From positions 1-64,000 of the forward strand of contig NZ_QRMP01000001.1 of assembly GCF_003473295.1 (NCBI RefSeq): a stretch of DNA of 64,000 bases. Reading direction: 5' to 3'. Origin of the DNA: Parabacteroides sp. AM08-6. Lineage in GTDB: Bacteria; Bacteroidota; Bacteroidia; Bacteroidales; Tannerellaceae. Position numbers and translations under genes: made by a program. Below the pieces are notes generated by a model. That model was given only the letters and a program-made list of their open reading frames with translations. It was not told the DNA's origin and made no database searches. Positions 62,800 to 64,000 of the stretch are shown one piece after another (position 1 is the first letter of the stretch; each line of letters begins with the position of its first letter).

Positions 62800-64000
62800 A
62801 TGAGGTGTAAATTATTATTCAGTTTAGCGTTGGGGATTGTGGGTGTTTTTTCTCAGGCGCAAGAGTTCAAACTTAGTCCTTCCGGTTATTTCCAGAATAA
62901 AGGAGTAGACGTGATGGCCTTTGATGATATATATCCGGAAGGGCATCAGGGGGGTGTTTGTCTAATCATGCACGGTCATCGGGTAGCGACGAACGGAGAT
63001 ATCCGGTTGGAAGCTACGCCGGGGCAATGGCAACCCGTACCTATCCAGAGAGACCGGAAAGCAGATGTTTCGTCGAATCAAATTACTGCCTGGTTGAGCT
63101 ATCCGGATTCCTCCCGCCACATGACCGGATTCAATCCTATGATTTATCCGGATTTGCAGTTTAATTATACGGTGCATGTGAAAGGAGAGGGTGGTTCGAT
63201 TATCGTGACTGTCGACTTGGACCGTCCTGTCCCTGAGGATTTTATCGGTAAAGTGGGGTTCAATTTAGAGTTATTCCCGGGTGCTTTGTTTGGGAAACCT
63301 TGGATTATGGATAATGAAAGTGGTATTTTCCCGCAGCAACCCAATGGCCCTACCATTGAAGTGCAAGCGAAGCATAAGCATCAGGGAAATTATAATCAGT
63401 ATGACTCCCCAAGCGGAAGGGTGGCGGATGTGAAGGTTTTAGCCGGAACCGGCGGCTATAACCCTATTATTGCAGATGATATAATCTCGGCTCCTTATGC
63501 AGTGGGTCGCCGGTTTACGGTTCGGCCGGACGATTCCTACAACCGTTTTACAATCGAGTCCAAGACTTCCGAGTTAAAACTATATGACGGCCGGATGAAT
63601 CATAATAACGGATGGTTTGTTGTGCGAAGCGAGGTTCCTGCAGGAGCAACAAAAGGGGCTATCCAATGGGTTATCACTCCTAATGTGGTAAACGATTGGC
63701 TTTACCAACCTGTAATCCAGACTTCCCAAATCGGTTATCATCCGGCTCAACCCAAGACAGCGGTAATAGAATTGGATAAACGGGATGCACAGCGGTTATC
63801 CGCCGATTTATATAAAATCACACCGGATGGGGCCAAACTGGTTCTTACTTCCAAGCCTGCGGATTGGGGACAGTTTCTTCGTTACAACTATCTGAAATTT
63901 GATTTTTCCGACGTGAAAGAAGAGGGATTGTACGAAGTCCGTTATGGTGAATCCGTGTCATCTGTTTTCCGTATCGCTAAAAATATATACGACAGGGGCG
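62800..64000 (+). CDS. GH9-type glycoside hydrolase, N-terminal part (runs off window)
   Basis: The frame starts at the ATG at 62800 and stays open through the right edge (400 codons). It has a signal peptide ending in FSQAQEF. A secreted N-terminal region of about 280 residues is followed, at about residue 308, by the cellulase N-terminal Ig-like domain (SQIGYHPAQPKTAVIEL, then GLYEVRYGESVSSVFRIAKN). This domain normally precedes a GH9 catalytic barrel, which would lie beyond the window. The substrate is therefore not known; beta-glucan or another polysaccharide is likely. Confidence 0.82.
   Translation, partial: MRCKLLFSLALGIVGVFSQAQEFKLSPSGYFQNKGVDVMAFDDIYPEGHQGGVCLIMHGHRVATNGDIRLEATPGQWQPVPIQRDRKADVSSNQITAWLSYPDSSRHMTGFNPMIYPDLQFNYTVHVKGEGGSIIVTVDLDRPVPEDFIGKVGFNLELFPGALFGKPWIMDNESGIFPQQPNGPTIEVQAKHKHQGNYNQYDSPSGRVADVKVLAGTGGYNPIIADDIISAPYAVGRRFTVRPDDSYNRFTIESKTSELKLYDGRMNHNNGWFVVRSEVPAGATKGAIQWVITPNVVNDWLYQPVIQTSQIGYHPAQPKTAVIELDKRDAQRLSADLYKITPDGAKLVLTSKPADWGQFLRYNYLKFDFSDVKEEGLYEVRYGESVSSVFRIAKNIYDRG

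Overview
The window looks like the chromosome of a gut-type Bacteroidales bacterium, most likely Parabacteroides or a close relative. The evidence is promoters of the form TTTG-N(19-21)-TAnnTTTG, a BamD/RpoZ/DUF4293 cluster, a phenylacetate-CoA ligase plus ACT-domain pair, PorT-like barrels, a type-B T9SS sorting domain, GH76 and GH9 hydrolases and a Bacteroidales-style type I-B CRISPR system. The genus is inferred from gene content only.

Region 1 (1-about 7,270) is one end of a Mu-like transposable prophage that continues past the left edge. A LexA-like repressor (6105-7097, +) faces a leftward early operon: three small genes, a tRNA-like sequence, a MuA-type DDE transposase, a MuB-type ATPase, an HU-like protein, two unknown genes, a DUF3164 protein and the start of a zinc-ribbon gene. 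The divergent control region carries two copies of a TTTGTT-N5-AACAAA palindrome, which also supply elements of two face-to-face promoters. The exact prophage end was not resolved.

Region 2 (7,637-17,273) is host chromosome: a DUF6483-like protein, an AspT/YidE-type transporter, a ClC chloride transporter, a small outer-membrane-like protein, a secreted ThuA-domain protein, a pentahaem nitrite reductase (NrfA) without an adjacent NrfH, and a membrane histidine kinase whose sensor resembles an ABC substrate-binding protein.

Region 3 (17,356-28,214) is an apparently complete type I-B CRISPR-Cas locus, all reading leftward: cas6-cas8-cas7-cas5-cas3-cas4-cas1-cas2, a leader with an 11-bp inverted repeat, then 27 repeats and 26 spacers. 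Pre-crRNA transcription points at the histidine kinase gene only 82 bp further on.

Region 4 (28,644-64,000) is mostly conserved chromosome: GH76 mannanase, CysK, a secreted FAD oxidoreductase, an MFS transporter, PaaK-ACT, BamD-RpoZ-DUF4293, a LysM/ligand-binding protein with a PorT-like barrel, a T9SS-type surface protein overlapping MltD, UvrA, a small protein and an IMPACT protein, two Na+/H+ antiporter-type proteins and an aldo/keto reductase, PbpC divergent from a thioester alpha-2-macroglobulin, a GlnRS-TPR-PopT (DUF368) operon, and the start of a GH9 glycosidase that runs off the right edge. Envelope assembly and periplasm protection recur here (BamD, MltD, PbpC, A2M, PopT).

The most unusual items are the tRNA-like element with an oversized anticodon loop just upstream of the phage transposase, the symmetric repressor/early promoter switch, the CRISPR leader inverted repeat, and two composite intergenic palindromes (7400-7501 and 58362-58425).
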